Below are positions 10,061 to 21,774 of a DNA stretch of 64,000 nucleotides, in pieces. How positions within the stretch are numbered: position 1 is the stretch's first letter; each line of letters begins with the position of its first letter. The notes beneath the pieces are model-generated. The model made no database searches. It was given only the letters and a program-made list of their open reading frames with translations, and had not been told where the DNA came from. Both the position numbers and the translations under genes were made by a program. Source of the stretch: Acinetobacter sedimenti (GTDB taxonomy: Bacteria > Pseudomonadota > Gammaproteobacteria > Pseudomonadales > Moraxellaceae); assembly GCF_022601685.1 (NCBI RefSeq), contig NZ_JAKUML010000001.1:62001-126000 (forward strand), given 5' to 3'.

Positions 10061-10756
10061 ATGCGTGTAGATATTTGGTCGGATGTAGTATGTCCATTTT
10101 GTTATATCGGCAAAAAACGCCTAGAGAAAGCCGCTGAGCAAGTAGGTGTCGAGCTTGAAGTGCATTGGCATAGTTTTCAGCTCGATGCAGATGCGCCAAA
10201 ACGTCAAGAGATTTCGAACTCAGAGCGACTGGCTCAGAAATATAGACGGAGTCTTGCAGAAGTAGAAGAGATGCAACGCAACATTGCCGAAATGGCAAAA
10301 GCGGAAGGCATCGAGTTTAACTGGCAAAACGCCAACTCAGGCAATACCTTAGATGCACATCGCATTATCCATTTGGCACAAAGCAAAGGTTTGGGCTCGG
10401 AAGCGAAAGAAGCCTTTTTCTATAGCTATATGACCGATGGCTTGGCGATTGGCGAGCGTGAAACTTTGGAAGATGTGGCGTCACGGATTGGCTTAAATCC
10501 TGTAGAAGTCGATGATGTGCTAGATTCCGATGAATACGCAGATTTTGTCAAATTCGATGAAGCGACTGCACGTGATCAGCTCAATGTCACAGGTGTCCCA
10601 TTTTTTGTATTTGATCAGCGCATTGCTTTATCGGGTGCACAGCCGACGGAAGTGTTTGTACAGGTTTTGGAAAAAGCTTTAGAGCCTGTTGAAGCTAGTC
10701 TTGAGTCAAGTCAAGCTGAACAATGTGATGATACGCAGTGTGCGCCAAAGCAATAA
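10061..10756 (+). CDS. FrnE/DsbA-family thiol oxidoreductase
   Basis: A 231-aa thioredoxin-fold protein of the FrnE/2-hydroxychromene-2-carboxylate isomerase branch of the DsbA family. The active site CPFC (C11, C14) follows a short strand MRVDIWSDVV; the cis-proline loop is NVTGVPFFVFD near residue 185. There is no signal peptide, so it is cytoplasmic. The C-terminal tail adds two cysteines (EQCDDTQCAPKQ), as in some FrnE proteins with a second redox pair. ATG 10061 has GAGAA upstream. It is followed by a strong terminator. The disulfide isomerase/oxidoreductase role is by family; the substrate is unknown. Confidence 0.85.
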   Translation: MRVDIWSDVVCPFCYIGKKRLEKAAEQVGVELEVHWHSFQLDADAPKRQEISNSERLAQKYRRSLAEVEEMQRNIAEMAKAEGIEFNWQNANSGNTLDAHRIIHLAQSKGLGSEAKEAFFYSYMTDGLAIGERETLEDVASRIGLNPVEVDDVLDSDEYADFVKFDEATARDQLNVTGVPFFVFDQRIALSGAQPTEVFVQVLEKALEPVEASLESSQAEQCDDTQCAPKQ

Positions 10757-10784
10757 TTACAGATCAATTCATTGATTTGCATCA

Positions 10785-10814
10785 AAAAGACCAATTCTTA
10801 TGAATTGGTCTTTT
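10785..10814 (+). terminator. Terminator after the FrnE-like gene (bidirectional)
   Basis: AAAAGACCAATTC at 10785-10797, loop TTAT, GAATTGGTCTTTT at 10802-10814. A perfect 13-bp stem with A and T flanks; suitable for the convergent znuB as well. Confidence 0.85.
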
Positions 10815-10832
10815 GATTTGAAATGCTAAGCG

Positions 10833-11645
10833 TTAAGCCAACGATTTCGATTTAAACCACACTTTTTGTCCAATAAATACTACGGCAAAAAGCACCGACA
10901 TGGTCAATACGATACTCAAGCCTGTGGCAATATCGAGCCAAGCACTGCTCCATAACCCAACGGTAATCGCCAACTCTGCAAGGATAAATGCCCAAATCAC
11001 CATTTGTCGTGGCGAATGTGCAAGGAGTCGTGCGGTCAGCGCAGGGATCACCAATAAAGCACCCATGAGCAATGAGCCAACCACTTTAAGTGCAATGACC
11101 GTAAACAGCGCAAGCACGCCCATGAAAATCAGCCGTTGCCAACCTGCACGAATACCTTCACTTTGGGCAATGTCTGAAGCGAGGGCTAGACGCAACTGCG
11201 AACGCCAGTGATAGGCGAGTATTGCGCCTGCACATAAAATGGTCAGCACCAATGCAGGCAGGTTTTGCCATGTCACGGTGAGTAAATCACCGAAAAGATA
11301 GCTCATTAGCTCAGGGCGCAAAGTTGGCAATTGTTGAATCAGCAATAAACCACTACACAGCAAAGTCGCAGAACATAGTGCCAACAAAGCATCATTCGGT
11401 AAACGACGATCATGCAAAAACCATAAGATACCCACCAAAATCACTGCCAACAGCGACACACCAAGCCAAATCGGTAGGCTCAGTAAACCTGCGATAGCAA
11501 CGCCGAGCAACGTGCCGTGCGCCATTGTGTCGGCAAAGAAAGACATACGACGCCATAGCATCAAACAGCCTAAAGGCGCAGTCAAAAAGGGCAACACACA
11601 GCCCATCAACCATGCAGGTGCAAGTAAAATCAGCCACTCATACAT
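10833..11645 (-). CDS. znuB: ZnuB, zinc ABC transporter permease
   Basis: Inner-membrane channel of the high-affinity zinc importer. 270 aa with about eight hydrophobic helices, beginning MYEWLILLAPAWLMGCVLPFLTAP; LWRRMSFFADTMAHGTLLGVA is the typical ABC-3 permease segment, and VVGSLLMGALLVIPALTARLL is conserved near the C-terminus. It starts three bases after the znuC stop, and zur-znuC-znuB are one transcript on the minus strand. Confidence 0.95.
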   Translation of the reverse strand: MYEWLILLAPAWLMGCVLPFLTAPLGCLMLWRRMSFFADTMAHGTLLGVAIAGLLSLPIWLGVSLLAVILVGILWFLHDRRLPNDALLALCSATLLCSGLLLIQQLPTLRPELMSYLFGDLLTVTWQNLPALVLTILCAGAILAYHWRSQLRLALASDIAQSEGIRAGWQRLIFMGVLALFTVIALKVVGSLLMGALLVIPALTARLLAHSPRQMVIWAFILAELAITVGLWSSAWLDIATGLSIVLTMSVLFAVVFIGQKVWFKSKSLA

Positions 11646-11648
11646 GGA

Positions 11649-12419
11649 TTAGGGCTCCGCTTCGGGATGAATGTGGGGATGTGGAATGTGTTGACATGGT
11701 TCAGCGTGATCACCATGCGCACAGTGGTCATGATGATGTTGATAGGGCACCCGTTGCTGACCGAAGATCGCCACATATTCAGGATGTTTTTGGATATTTT
11801 CAGGTGTGCCTGTACAGCAAATATGATGATTCAGGCAGATCACGCGTTGTGTACCTTGCATCACCCATTGCAAATCATGTGACACCATCAATACGGCACA
11901 GCCAAGTGTAGTCGGCAAAGTGCGCACATAGGCATACAGCTCTTCTTCAGACTGAATATCCAAGCCTTGCATTGGTTCATCCAAAACCAAAAGCTGTGGC
12001 TTGCGCAATAAAGCACGTGCCAGTAGCACACGTTGTCGCTCACCACCTGATAATTGTTGTAGCGCAGTCGATTGCAAATTGGCGATACCAGTATCTTGGA
12101 TGATTTGTGCTTTATAGGTGTTGTCGCATTTTTCCAAAGCCAATAAATCTTTGACTCGCATCGGTAGGCTTTCTGAAGGGTGAAATTTTTGTGGCACATA
12201 CGCCATTTTCAAGTTGCGCTGATAGGTCACTTGTCCTTGATCTGCTTTGCTAATGCCAAGTAAGACTTTAATTAATGTCGATTTGCCTGCGCCATTGGGT
12301 CCAACTAAGGTGACGATTTCATGCGGATAAATGTGTAAATCAACATTTTTCAGCACTTGTCGACCTGAAAAGCTGACATTGATTTGATTCAATTGAACCA
12401 GTGGCGCACAGTCACTCAT
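11649..12419 (-). CDS. znuC: ZnuC, zinc ABC transporter ATPase with a His-rich tail
   Basis: ATPase that powers ZnuB. 256 aa: Walker A GPNGAGKST (40-48), signature LSGGERQR (123-130), Walker B and D-loop LVLDEPMQGLD (144-154), switch His in VSHDLQ. The last 30 residues (about 227-256) are unusually rich in His (11 of 30) with two Cys and should bind metal. The start is taken at 12419, where ATG overlaps the zur stop as ATGA, giving translational coupling; in-frame ATGs at 12425 and 12434 are possible. Confidence 0.95.
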   Translation of the reverse strand: MSDCAPLVQLNQINVSFSGRQVLKNVDLHIYPHEIVTLVGPNGAGKSTLIKVLLGISKADQGQVTYQRNLKMAYVPQKFHPSESLPMRVKDLLALEKCDNTYKAQIIQDTGIANLQSTALQQLSGGERQRVLLARALLRKPQLLVLDEPMQGLDIQSEEELYAYVRTLPTTLGCAVLMVSHDLQWVMQGTQRVICLNHHICCTGTPENIQKHPEYVAIFGQQRVPYQHHHDHCAHGDHAEPCQHIPHPHIHPEAEP

Positions 12420-12910
12420 TGACATTGTTGACACATTCCCGAGATCTCAATCACGCTGTTTTGTGCTTGGAAATGTCCTTGATCAGCAATACTTTTTAGT
12501 TGATCAAATAAATCATTGGCAGAGGTTTCTTTGACGCTATGACAATTTTGACAGATCAGGAATGCAGCCTGATGTCCTTCACGAGGATGACAACAAGGGA
12601 TAAAGGCATTGATCGAGGTCAGACGATGGACAAAACCATGCTCTAATAAAAATTCTAAACTACGATACACCGTAGGTGGCGCAGCAGGGCGTTCATTGCT
12701 GTTTTTTAGTTTTGCGAGTAGATCATACGCACCGATTGGCGCTTTTGCAGAAAGAATCAGGCTGAGCACCTCTTTGCGAAGTGGCGTCAGGCGTGCGCCT
12801 GCTTCGTCACAGATTTGTTCAGCTTGTTTGATGCGCTCATTGACGCTGCCATGTTCATGCACGCCGTGTAGGCGATCGTCATCATGATGCGTATGCGAGC
12901 ATGTGTTCAC
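12416..12910 (-). CDS. zur: Zur, zinc-responsive Fur-family repressor
   Basis: Represses zinc-uptake genes when zinc is replete. 164 aa: winged-helix region LTPLRKEVLSLIL...PPTVYRSLEFLLEHG (41-92), dimerisation domain with CCHPREGH (106-113), C120xxC123 and C160xxC163, the four structural-zinc cysteines of Fur proteins. The N-terminus (residues 6-20) is His/Asp-rich (HTHHDDDRLHGVHEH), an extension that may bind metal. First gene of zur-znuC-znuB, divergent from znuA, with a shared palindrome that it most likely binds. Confidence 0.93.
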   Translation of the reverse strand: MNTCSHTHHDDDRLHGVHEHGSVNERIKQAEQICDEAGARLTPLRKEVLSLILSAKAPIGAYDLLAKLKNSNERPAAPPTVYRSLEFLLEHGFVHRLTSINAFIPCCHPREGHQAAFLICQNCHSVKETSANDLFDQLKSIADQGHFQAQNSVIEISGMCQQCQ

Positions 12911-13011
12911 AGATATTCCCCGAAACTTTAAAAATAAAAATGGACTTCAGCAAAACAAAAAAAGTGTAAAGAGAAATCGCAAACAAATAATAGTGTAAAA
13001 AATAGCATATT

Positions 13012-13024
13012 GTTATATTATAAC
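13012..13024. promoter_or_regulatory. Zur operator between zur-znuCB and znuA
   Basis: GTTATATTATAAC is a perfect 13-bp palindrome, 26 bases before the znuA start codon and about 100 before zur. The core GTTATA-N-TATAAC agrees with the AT-rich Zur box known from Acinetobacter and other gammaproteobacteria. It overlaps the likely -10 region of znuA, fitting repression. Assignment as the Zur site is inference from sequence and context. Confidence 0.8.
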
Positions 13025-13050
13025 GCTAGTTTTAATTTGGGTAATTTGTT

Positions 13051-13947
13051 GTGCGTATCGTTCAATCTCTCACTTTTGTGCTGTTTTTCTCATTATTGAT
13101 GCCGTCATTGGTGTGGTCTAAAGATATTTCGAATGATAAAGATTCAGATGCTAAAAAATCTATGGTAAATGGCTTGGTACTTTCGACCTATCCTTTATAT
13201 TTGATTGCCAAAGATGTGACTAAAGGTGTTGAAGAGCCGACTTTACTACTCAGCCCACAACAGACAGGGCATGACGTACAAATTACCCCGAAAACTCGTC
13301 AACTTGCGACTCAGGCCGAGCTTATTTTATGGTTTGGTGTACAGCATGAAGCCCCATTACAAAAACTATTGGGTACACAGAAAAATGCAATTTCTGTACT
13401 GGATAGTCATTTGATGCAAACATTGCCGATGCGTGATGTCAAAGGGCAACCGATTGCCAATAGTCTTGATACGCATGTTTGGCTAGAACCAAATAATGCG
13501 ATTCGAATTGCCTTCTTTATCGCCTCATTACGTTCACAGCAACATCCAGAATATAAAACGACGTATTGGAAAAATGCACAACAATTTTCAAAACGGATGT
13601 TAGATGCCACTCGACTGACCAATAACGGTCGAAACTTGCGTCACTATTGGGCATTTCATGATGCCTTTCAATATCTTGAACGTGCGATGGATTTGAAATA
13701 TTCAGGGGCGTTGAGTGCAGATCATGAGCAAGCACCGACCATTGCGCAGATCAAATATTTAAATGATCATCGTCCACAAGACACGATGTGCTTAATTCTC
13801 GGACATGGGGCAAGTGACAATGTGGTGCAACGCTTAAATCCAGTAAATACCGTTGAAGCGAATGAAAGCATGTCAGATCAGAAAGATTTTGTCACAGCTT
13901 GGCTAAAATTGGCGAATGCGGTACAACAATGTCTGCCTCGTCACTAA
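13051..13947 (+). CDS. znuA: ZnuA, zinc-binding periplasmic protein
   Basis: Captures zinc in the periplasm and passes it to ZnuBC. 298 aa with signal peptide MRIVQSLTFVLFFSLLMPSLVWS. Ligand histidines of the cluster A-I family are seen at H74 (TGHDVQ), H142 (DTHVWLEP) and H203 (AFHDAF). The long His-rich loop found in many ZnuA proteins is missing; metal buffering may have shifted to the ZnuC tail. Start is GTG at 13051. Divergent from zur-znuCB. Confidence 0.93.
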   Translation: MRIVQSLTFVLFFSLLMPSLVWSKDISNDKDSDAKKSMVNGLVLSTYPLYLIAKDVTKGVEEPTLLLSPQQTGHDVQITPKTRQLATQAELILWFGVQHEAPLQKLLGTQKNAISVLDSHLMQTLPMRDVKGQPIANSLDTHVWLEPNNAIRIAFFIASLRSQQHPEYKTTYWKNAQQFSKRMLDATRLTNNGRNLRHYWAFHDAFQYLERAMDLKYSGALSADHEQAPTIAQIKYLNDHRPQDTMCLILGHGASDNVVQRLNPVNTVEANESMSDQKDFVTAWLKLANAVQQCLPRH

Positions 13948-14272
13948 TCGAAGGACTGTGATCACTACAAAACTGTTTTCACAGTCAAAAATTCCATTTT
14001 TGTCATCATTATTTCGTAAATTGTTTCGTAAAATAGTCGGATGTTGTCAAAAAACGGTAAAAATTAACCAGCCCTTCTTCGGATAAAGATTGCATGTTAC
14101 GGGGTGTAACTCTATAATGCCTCCGATTAATAACAATCATTCACGAATCCTTGTTGAATTGTTGATTTTGACCAGTTTGGGATAGATCAGACAATGTGCA
14201 AAGAGATGATTGCGAATTTGTTACTGAAGTTATAGTGATATAGCTACAGAGAGCTACAGAGATAGAGAAGTA
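13948..14272. other. Non-coding gap between znuA and atpI
   Basis: 325 bases without a credible gene. It holds a weak hairpin after znuA (GACTGTG 13954-13960 with CACAGTC 13980-13986, no T run), a short direct repeat of TTTCGTAAA near 14008-14032, and the atp promoter. The transcribed atp leader is about 150 bases long. Confidence 0.7.
14090..14118 (+). promoter_or_regulatory. Sigma-70 promoter of the atp operon
   Basis: TTGCAT (14090-14095), a 17-base spacer and a consensus TATAAT (14113-14118). Optimal spacing and a perfect -10 fit the high expression expected for ATP synthase. Transcription would start near 14125. Confidence 0.8.
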
Positions 14273-14665
14273 ATGCGCCGATCTCCACAACTTGTTGATC
14301 GTCGATTGGCAAAGGCTTTGGCTGTATTCCAAGCGATCATGATTCCAGTTGCAGCGTTATTGGCTTGGCTAATACACGATGTGACTGCTGCAAAAAGTGC
14401 AGCACTTGGAGCATTAGTCTATTGGTTTGCAAGTAGCTATTTCTCGTGGCAGGCGTTTCGATCTTCTGGAGCACGAGCGTCGAGGCAAATTCTCAGCAAT
14501 ATGTATCTCGGTTTGATCGGCAAATTTGTGATCGTGGTTGTTGGTTTGATTTTGATTTTAAGCTGTGTTTCACCAATATCTATGGTGGCGGTTTTAGGTG
14601 GGTTCTTGCTTGTGCAAGCTATGTCGTGGGTTGCGCCATTTTGGCTCGCTCGGCATCAAGCCTAA
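14273..14665 (+). CDS. atpI: ATP synthase subunit I
   Basis: Small accessory membrane protein encoded at the head of atp operons; thought to aid c-ring assembly and not part of the mature enzyme. 130 aa with about four hydrophobic helices (ALAVFQAIMIPVAALLAWLI, SAALGALVYWFASSYF, FVIVVVGLILILSCV, MVAVLGGFLLVQAMSWVAPFW). Poorly conserved family, identified by topology and position before atpB. Confidence 0.85.
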   Translation: MRRSPQLVDRRLAKALAVFQAIMIPVAALLAWLIHDVTAAKSAALGALVYWFASSYFSWQAFRSSGARASRQILSNMYLGLIGKFVIVVVGLILILSCVSPISMVAVLGGFLLVQAMSWVAPFWLARHQA

Positions 14666-14762
14666 CTGCTTTGACAGCGGAAGAATAGTTTTCTTAGAGA
14701 GTTGATGTCGTGCAGCGTGCATCGGTTTTCTTTAAATAGTAATTTACATTGACCAGGTGTGA

Positions 14763-15641
<879 letters not shown>

Positions 15642-15708
15642 TGGTAATGCCTAGCTACGTGGTGTAGTTGGGCAAATTTTTTATTTATTGGTATAACCTA
15701 ACCTTTGA

Positions 15709-15963
<255 letters not shown>

Positions 15964-16001
15964 TTGGCTTCATTCCTAAATTAAACTATTGAGGAATAGC
16001 A

Positions 16002-16472
16002 ATGAATATTAACTATACTCTGTTTGGTCAAGCGATTGCGTTTGCGATTTTTGTTGCATTCTGCATGAAGTTCGTTTGGCCACCACTAATCAATGCGATT
16101 AGTGAGCGTCAGCGTAAAATCGCTGATGGCTTAAATGCAGCTGAAAAAGCCAAAGCTGATCTTGCCGATGCGCAAGCTCAGGTAAAAGCTGAATTAGATG
16201 CAGCAAAAGCACAAGCGGCGCAATTGATCGAACAAGCGAACCGTCGTGCAGCACAATTGGTCGAGGAAGCTCGTACCCAAGCGTCTGCGGAAGGTGAGCG
16301 TATTCGCCAACAGGCTCAAGAGTCTGTGGATACTGAGATCAATAGCGCTCGCGAAGCACTACGTCAACAGGTTGCTGCTTTGGCAGTCGATGGTGCAGAG
16401 AAGATTCTTGCACAACAAGTTGATGCACAAGCTCACGATGCCATGCTCAAAGAGCTGGCTGCGAAACTTTAA
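16002..16472 (+). CDS. atpF: ATP synthase Fo subunit b
   Basis: Peripheral-stalk subunit that holds F1 against Fo. 156 aa, the same length as in E. coli: one N-terminal membrane helix ([19 protein letters not shown]) followed by a long charged Ala/Gln/Glu-rich helix that dimerises ([20 protein letters not shown]). The C-terminus contacts subunit delta, encoded 12 bases downstream. Confidence 0.97.
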   Translation: MNINYTLFGQAIAFAIFVAFCMKFVWPPLINAISERQRKIADGLNAAEKAKADLADAQAQVKAELDAAKAQAAQLIEQANRRAAQLVEEARTQASAEGERIRQQAQESVDTEINSAREALRQQVAALAVDGAEKILAQQVDAQAHDAMLKELAAKL

Positions 16473-16484
16473 GCGAGGCGAAAT

Positions 16485-17024
16485 ATGGCTGAACTCTTGA
16501 CGTTGGCACGCCCATATGCCAAAGCAGCATTTGCTTATGCGTCTGAGCAAAATGCAGCAGACAGTTGGTCTTCTGTATTAAGTACGCTCAGTACGACGGT
16601 GCAAGATGAAGCATTTTCCGCTTATATTAATCGCCCAGAATTAACACCTGCTGAAAAAGTTAAAGCTTTTATCCAGATTACTGGTACAGAGCAAACTTCA
16701 GTTGCAGTTTCAAACTTTATTACTTTGCTTGCAGAGAATGATCGTTTGGTTTTGCTTCCTGAAATTTCAGCAGAATATGAATTATTGAAAGCTCAAGGTA
16801 ATAACGCATTAGACGTTGTTATCGAATCGGCATTTCCACTATCTACAGAGCAACAACAGCTTTTGGCTGAGCGCCTTCAACAGCGCTACAACAAAACTGT
16901 CAATGTCACTGTACAACAAAATCCAAGCTTAATCGCTGGAGTGGTAATCCGTGCGGGTGATCAAGTCATTGATGATTCTGCGCTAAACAAGCTTGAAAAA
17001 ATGCGAACTCGTCTTCTTGCTTAA
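16485..17024 (+). CDS. atpH: ATP synthase F1 subunit delta
   Basis: Links the peripheral stalk to the top of the alpha3beta3 head. 179 aa with the N-terminal helical domain ([15 protein letters not shown]) and the C-terminal motif ([20 protein letters not shown]) typical of OSCP/delta. Follows atpF closely in the operon. Confidence 0.96.
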   Translation: MAELLTLARPYAKAAFAYASEQNAADSWSSVLSTLSTTVQDEAFSAYINRPELTPAEKVKAFIQITGTEQTSVAVSNFITLLAENDRLVLLPEISAEYELLKAQGNNALDVVIESAFPLSTEQQQLLAERLQQRYNKTVNVTVQQNPSLIAGVVIRAGDQVIDDSALNKLEKMRTRLLA

Positions 17025-17065
17025 ATCACAAGAATGAACATACAAAGAATTGAGGTAATAGCGCA

Positions 17066-18610
17066 ATGCAACAACTGAATCCATCCGAGATCAGTGCGCT
17101 CATTAAACAGCGTATCAGCGATCTGGACACCAGTGCGACCGCGAAAAACGAAGGTACCATCGTCATGGTATCGGACGGTATCGTGCGTATTCACGGCTTG
17201 GCAGATGCCATGTACGGTGAGATGATCGAATTTGAAGGCGGCTTATTTGGTATGGCACTGAACCTTGAAGAAGATTCAGTGGGTGCCGTAGTTCTTGGGA
17301 ACTACTTAGGCTTGCAAGAAGGTCAAAAAGCACGTTGTACTGGTCGTGTACTTGAAGTACCAGTAGGTCCTGAACTTTTAGGTCGTGTCGTGGATGCCTT
17401 GGGTAACCCGATCGATGGTAAAGGCCCTATTGATGCAAAAATGACTGATAAAGTCGAAAAAGTTGCGCCTGGCGTAATTTGGCGTCAAAGTGTTGATGAG
17501 CCTGTACAAACTGGTTATAAATCAGTAGATACCATGATCCCAATTGGTCGTGGACAGCGTGAATTGATCATTGGTGACCGTCAAACAGGTAAAACTGCAA
17601 TGGCTGTTGACACCATTATTGCGCAGAAGTCTTCTGGCATTAAATGTGTGTATGTAGCGATTGGTCAAAAACAATCTACGATTGCCAACGTCGTGCGTAA
17701 GTTAGAAGAAACTGGCGCAATGGCGTACACCACTGTTGTTGCAGCGGCAGCAGCTGATCCTGCAGCAATGCAGTATTTGTCAGCTTATTCTGGCTGTACA
17801 ATGGGTGAATACTTCCGTGACCGTGGTGAAGATGCGTTGATCATCTATGATGATTTGTCTAAACAAGCAGTTGCTTATCGTCAAATCTCATTGCTTCTTC
17901 GTCGTCCACCAGGTCGTGAAGCGTATCCAGGTGACGTATTCTATCTTCACTCACGTCTTCTTGAACGTGCTTCTCGTGTATCTGCGGACTATGTTGAGCA
18001 GTTCACCAATGGTGAAGTGAAAGGTCAAACTGGTTCATTGACGGCATTGCCGATCATTGAAACCCAAGCGGGTGACGTATCTGCATTCGTACCAACCAAC
18101 GTAATTTCGATTACTGATGGTCAGATCTTCCTAGAAACTTCATTGTTTAACTCGGGTATCCGTCCTGCGGTCAACGCTGGTATTTCGGTATCACGTGTTG
18201 GTGGTTCTGCACAGACGAAGATCATCAAGAAATTGTCTGGTGGTATCCGTACTGCACTTGCACAGTATCGTGAATTGGCTGCATTTGCGCAGTTTGCTTC
18301 TGACCTTGACGAAGCGACTCGTAAGCAACTTGAACACGGTCAACGTGTAACTGAGTTGATGAAGCAAAAGCAATATGCACCTTACTCAATTGCTGATCAA
18401 GCGGTTTCTGTTTATGCATCGAACGAAGGCTATATGGCTGATGTTCCTGTAAACAAAATCGTTGATTTTGATGCAGCATTGATTGCATATTTCCGCTCTG
18501 AAAAAGCTGCATTCATGCAAAATATTGATGAAACTGGTAACTACGACAAAGACATCGAAGCTGAATTTAAAGCAGGTATTGAGAGCTTCAAAGCGACTCA
18601 GGCTTACTAA
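17066..18610 (+). CDS. atpA: ATP synthase F1 subunit alpha
   Basis: Non-catalytic nucleotide-binding subunit of the F1 hexamer. 514 aa. Walker A GDRQTGKT at residues 170-177; [18 protein letters not shown] is the Walker B region; the arginine finger lies in the conserved [13 protein letters not shown]. Length and sequence are close to other gammaproteobacteria. Confidence 0.98.
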   Translation: MQQLNPSEISALIKQRISDLDTSATAKNEGTIVMVSDGIVRIHGLADAMYGEMIEFEGGLFGMALNLEEDSVGAVVLGNYLGLQEGQKARCTGRVLEVPVGPELLGRVVDALGNPIDGKGPIDAKMTDKVEKVAPGVIWRQSVDEPVQTGYKSVDTMIPIGRGQRELIIGDRQTGKTAMAVDTIIAQKSSGIKCVYVAIGQKQSTIANVVRKLEETGAMAYTTVVAAAAADPAAMQYLSAYSGCTMGEYFRDRGEDALIIYDDLSKQAVAYRQISLLLRRPPGREAYPGDVFYLHSRLLERASRVSADYVEQFTNGEVKGQTGSLTALPIIETQAGDVSAFVPTNVISITDGQIFLETSLFNSGIRPAVNAGISVSRVGGSAQTKIIKKLSGGIRTALAQYRELAAFAQFASDLDEATRKQLEHGQRVTELMKQKQYAPYSIADQAVSVYASNEGYMADVPVNKIVDFDAALIAYFRSEKAAFMQNIDETGNYDKDIEAEFKAGIESFKATQAY

Positions 18611-18704
18611 TTCATTTTTTAATGATTTGGGTTAGTTAAGTTTGTTTCACGGATCAACCATCGAAAGCCTGTTGATTCAGGTTTTCGAGAATTAGGTTAA
18701 GCGT

Positions 18705-19574
18705 ATGGCAAATTTAAAAGAAATTCGCGCCAAAGTAGCTAGTATCAAAAGCACGCAGAAAATTACTCGCGCGATGCAGATGGTAGCAGCTTCTAAGATG
18801 CGTCGTGCGCAAGAGCGCATGGCACAAGGTCGCCCGTATGCCGAAAATATGCGCCGTGTAATTGCTCACTTGGTACAAGCCAATCCAGAATACAAACACC
18901 GTTATATGGTCGATCGTCCTGTGAAACGCGTTGGTTACATCGTGGTTTCATCGGATCGTGGACTTGCTGGTGGTTTGAACATTAATTTGTTCAAAAAAGT
19001 GGTTCAGCATGTACAACAACAACGTGCGCAGTCAATTGAAGTCGAATTTGCTTTAATTGGTCAAAAAGCGGTTTCGTTTTTTAAAAGTTACGGCGGTAAA
19101 GTGGTGTCTGCAGCTACCCAGTTGGGTGATGCGCCAGATACGGAACAACTGACAGGTTCGGTTCAAGCGATGCTTGATTCTTATGATAAGGGCGAGATTG
19201 ATCGCATTTATTTGGTATCAAACCGCTTCATCAATGCGATGACACAAAAACCGACAGTCGATCAACTTGTTCCACTTGCACAAGCTGACGAAAGCGAAGA
19301 TCTAAACCGTCAATACGGTTGGGATTATCTCTATGAGCCAGAAGCAGAAGAATTGCTAAATGGTTTATTGGTTCGCTATATCGAGTCGATGGTCTATCAG
19401 GGTGTGATCGAAAACATCGCCTCTGAGCAGTCTGCACGTATGGTTGCGATGAAAGCTGCAACAGATAATGCGGGTGGATTGATTAGAGATCTACAACTCA
19501 TCTATAACAAGCTGCGTCAAGCCGCGATTACTCAGGAAATTTCTGAAATCGTTGGCGGTGCCGCTGCCGTTTAA
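18705..19574 (+). CDS. atpG: ATP synthase F1 subunit gamma
   Basis: Central rotor shaft that couples c-ring rotation to catalysis. 289 aa, with the conserved N-terminal coiled helix ([20 protein letters not shown]) and C-terminal helix ([20 protein letters not shown]) that insert in the hexamer. The middle has the Rossmann-like segment [16 protein letters not shown]. Lies 94 bases after atpA. Confidence 0.98.
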   Translation: MANLKEIRAKVASIKSTQKITRAMQMVAASKMRRAQERMAQGRPYAENMRRVIAHLVQANPEYKHRYMVDRPVKRVGYIVVSSDRGLAGGLNINLFKKVVQHVQQQRAQSIEVEFALIGQKAVSFFKSYGGKVVSAATQLGDAPDTEQLTGSVQAMLDSYDKGEIDRIYLVSNRFINAMTQKPTVDQLVPLAQADESEDLNRQYGWDYLYEPEAEELLNGLLVRYIESMVYQGVIENIASEQSARMVAMKAATDNAGGLIRDLQLIYNKLRQAAITQEISEIVGGAAAV

Positions 19575-19593
19575 CAGTATTTATTTGAATTGA

Positions 19594-21000
<1,407 letters not shown>

Positions 21001-21029
21001 TTAGCATCTCTAATTAAGGAGGCTATCTT

Positions 21030-21449
21030 ATGGCAACGATGCAATGTGACGTGGTGAGTGTCAAAGAGTCAATTTACTCTGGACAAGTCAGCATGTTGAT
21101 CGCAAAAGGCGCAGGTGGTGAGCTCGGTATTTTACCGGGTCACGCCCCGCTAGTGACTTTACTTCAACCTGGACCGATTCGTGTTCAGCTTGAGAATGGT
21201 ACAGAAGAAATCGTCTATGTATCAGGCGGTGTGCTTGAAGTTCAACCGCATGTGGTGACTGTACTTGCAGACACCGCAGTGCGTGCAGACAACTTGGATG
21301 AAGCAGCGATTATCGAAGCACGTAAAAATGCTGAACAATTGCTTGCAAATCAAAAGAGTGATTTGGACTCAGCAGCAGCTTTGGCTGCTCTTGCTGAAAC
21401 AGCGGCGCAGCTTGAAACATTACGTAAGATCAAAAATCGTGCAGGTTAA
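21030..21449 (+). CDS. atpC: ATP synthase F1 subunit epsilon
   Basis: Rotor subunit and intrinsic inhibitor of ATP hydrolysis. 139 aa, the same length as in E. coli: N-terminal beta-sandwich (GELGILPGHAPLVTLLQPGPI) and two C-terminal helices (EAAIIEARKNAEQLL, AAALAALAETAAQLETLRK). AAGGAG upstream. Last gene of the operon, followed by a terminator. Confidence 0.97.
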   Translation: MATMQCDVVSVKESIYSGQVSMLIAKGAGGELGILPGHAPLVTLLQPGPIRVQLENGTEEIVYVSGGVLEVQPHVVTVLADTAVRADNLDEAAIIEARKNAEQLLANQKSDLDSAAALAALAETAAQLETLRKIKNRAG

Positions 21450-21467
21450 TACCGTCATGATTTAGAA

Positions 21468-21496
21468 GAAGCCATCCGTAAGGGTGGCTTTTTTAT
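21468..21496 (+). terminator. Terminator of the atp operon
   Basis: GCCATCC (21471-21477) and GGGTGGC (21482-21488) form the stem around GTAA, followed by six T. Confidence 0.85.
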
Positions 21497-21521
21497 TGCC
21501 TTTGACAAAGCGAATTGATTT

Positions 21522-21620
21522 CGCCTCACTGCCTTCGGCAGTGAGGCGAGGAGGGGATTTTGGGGACTTAGTCCCCAAACCCCGTACGCAATTTTGGTTG
21601 GCGTAGCCAACCAAAATTGC
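21522..21620. repeat. Three consecutive hairpins between atpC and guaA
   Basis: Three perfect inverted repeats, each with a three-base loop: CGCCTCACTGCC-TTC-GGCAGTGAGGCG (21522-21548); TGGGGAC-TTA-GTCCCCA (21561-21577), flanked by GGGG and CCCC; and a 15-bp stem 21588-21602 with 21606-21620 around GTA (GCAATTTTGGTTGGC). They form one block of about 100 bases, far more structured than needed for termination because the atp terminator precedes it. Likely a dispersed repeat element; no coding capacity. Confidence 0.75.
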
Positions 21621-21774
21621 CAAAATATAAGTTGATTCAGCGCTTAATGTGATAGTCATATTTTTTATAAAGGTTAAGCAAGACGTATTTACACGAATTT
21701 ATAATCAGTGCAGTTCACTGTAGAAAATGCTAAAATACAGCGCTTAATTTCTCGCCTTGTATAAGTTGTAGCTG

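Noticed and set aside
13954..13986. Terminator after znuA
   Set aside because: Only a seven-base stem with a 19-base loop and no T run; too weak to call.
14008..14032. Tandem TTTCGTAAA copies as a repeat element
   Set aside because: Only two copies of a 9-mer in AT-rich DNA; could be chance.
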